This document shows positions 63,835 to 64,000 of a stretch of 64,000 bases of DNA, one piece after another. Source of the stretch: Phoebastria nigripes (taxonomy: Eukaryota > Chordata > Aves > Procellariiformes > Diomedeidae); the NCBI GenBank assembly GCA_035582835.1, contig JAYKAV010002673.1:247505-311504 (forward strand), read 5' to 3'. The stretch's first letter is position 1. Every line of letters begins with the position of its first letter. The notes under the pieces were generated by a model. That model did no database searches. It was not told the origin of the DNA and worked only from the letters and a program-made list of their open reading frames with translations. The position numbers were made by a program, and so were the translations under genes.

Positions 63835-64000
63835 TGAATCACGGACTCCAGGGATAGTGCAGAGCGGAGACCTTTATTTACACAACTTCTTCTTATTTAT
63901 ATCTCCCCGATTGTTGCTCACGCGATCATAGACAAAGCACGCGCCGCTAAAACTTTACTAATTGGTCACATCTCCCTTATCATGCGCTTTACCATTGGCA
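63835..64000 (-). mobile_element. Retroviral-type LTR, cut by window end
   Basis: Read on the minus strand there are GCCAATGG and GACCAATTAG CCAAT boxes, then ATATAAATA (TATA), then AATAAAGG (polyadenylation signal) followed by a short R/U5-like end. This order fits the U3-R part of an LTR, probably ERVK-like. The 5' part lies beyond the window, and the inner edge at about 63835 is an estimate. Confidence 0.5.

Overview
The window is nuclear DNA of a bird. It has many CR1 LINE fragments with the avian 3' end, several avian ERVL-type solo LTRs, AT-rich introns with GT-AG boundaries, and one recognisable vertebrate gene. The gene encodes acetylserotonin O-methyltransferase (ASMT, HIOMT), the last enzyme of melatonin synthesis. 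The exon peptides resemble chicken ASMT but differ at several positions, so a non-galliform bird is likely. Isolated single Ns are scattered throughout.

Region 1 (1-5.9 kb, + strand) holds the last six coding exons of an apparently intact ASMT gene, ending at a stop at 5540 with a polyadenylation signal at 5899. The first two coding exons (about 82 codons) should lie upstream of the window.

Region 2 (about 5.5-32.5 kb) is a decayed tandem duplication. Non-coding DNA at 5.6-8.45 kb reappears in the same order at 21.1-22.4 kb and 29.5-32.5 kb, with about 7 kb of unrelated, repeat-rich DNA in between. A second, broken ASMT copy lies here. It has a good first coding exon at 17489, then a solo LTR and a CR1 fragment, then a 5'-truncated exon 5 at 19428 and a complete last exon at 20926. 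Exons 2-4, 6 and 7 are missing, so it cannot encode the enzyme. The last exon and its upstream intron are nearly identical between copies, but similarity falls sharply after the stop codon, which suggests gene conversion.

Region 3 (32.5-64 kb) has no gene I can recognise. It holds a CR1 fragment, simple repeats, one exon-like open segment near 46.1 kb, a clean solo LTR with 5-bp target duplications (60607-61204), a long CR1 3' end (63127-63637) and the edge of a minus-strand retroviral LTR at the right border. It may be intergenic DNA or introns of a neighbour; the sequence does not decide.

No CRISPR, operon, rRNA or tRNA features were seen, and none are expected. All repeat and duplication boundaries were read by eye and are approximate.
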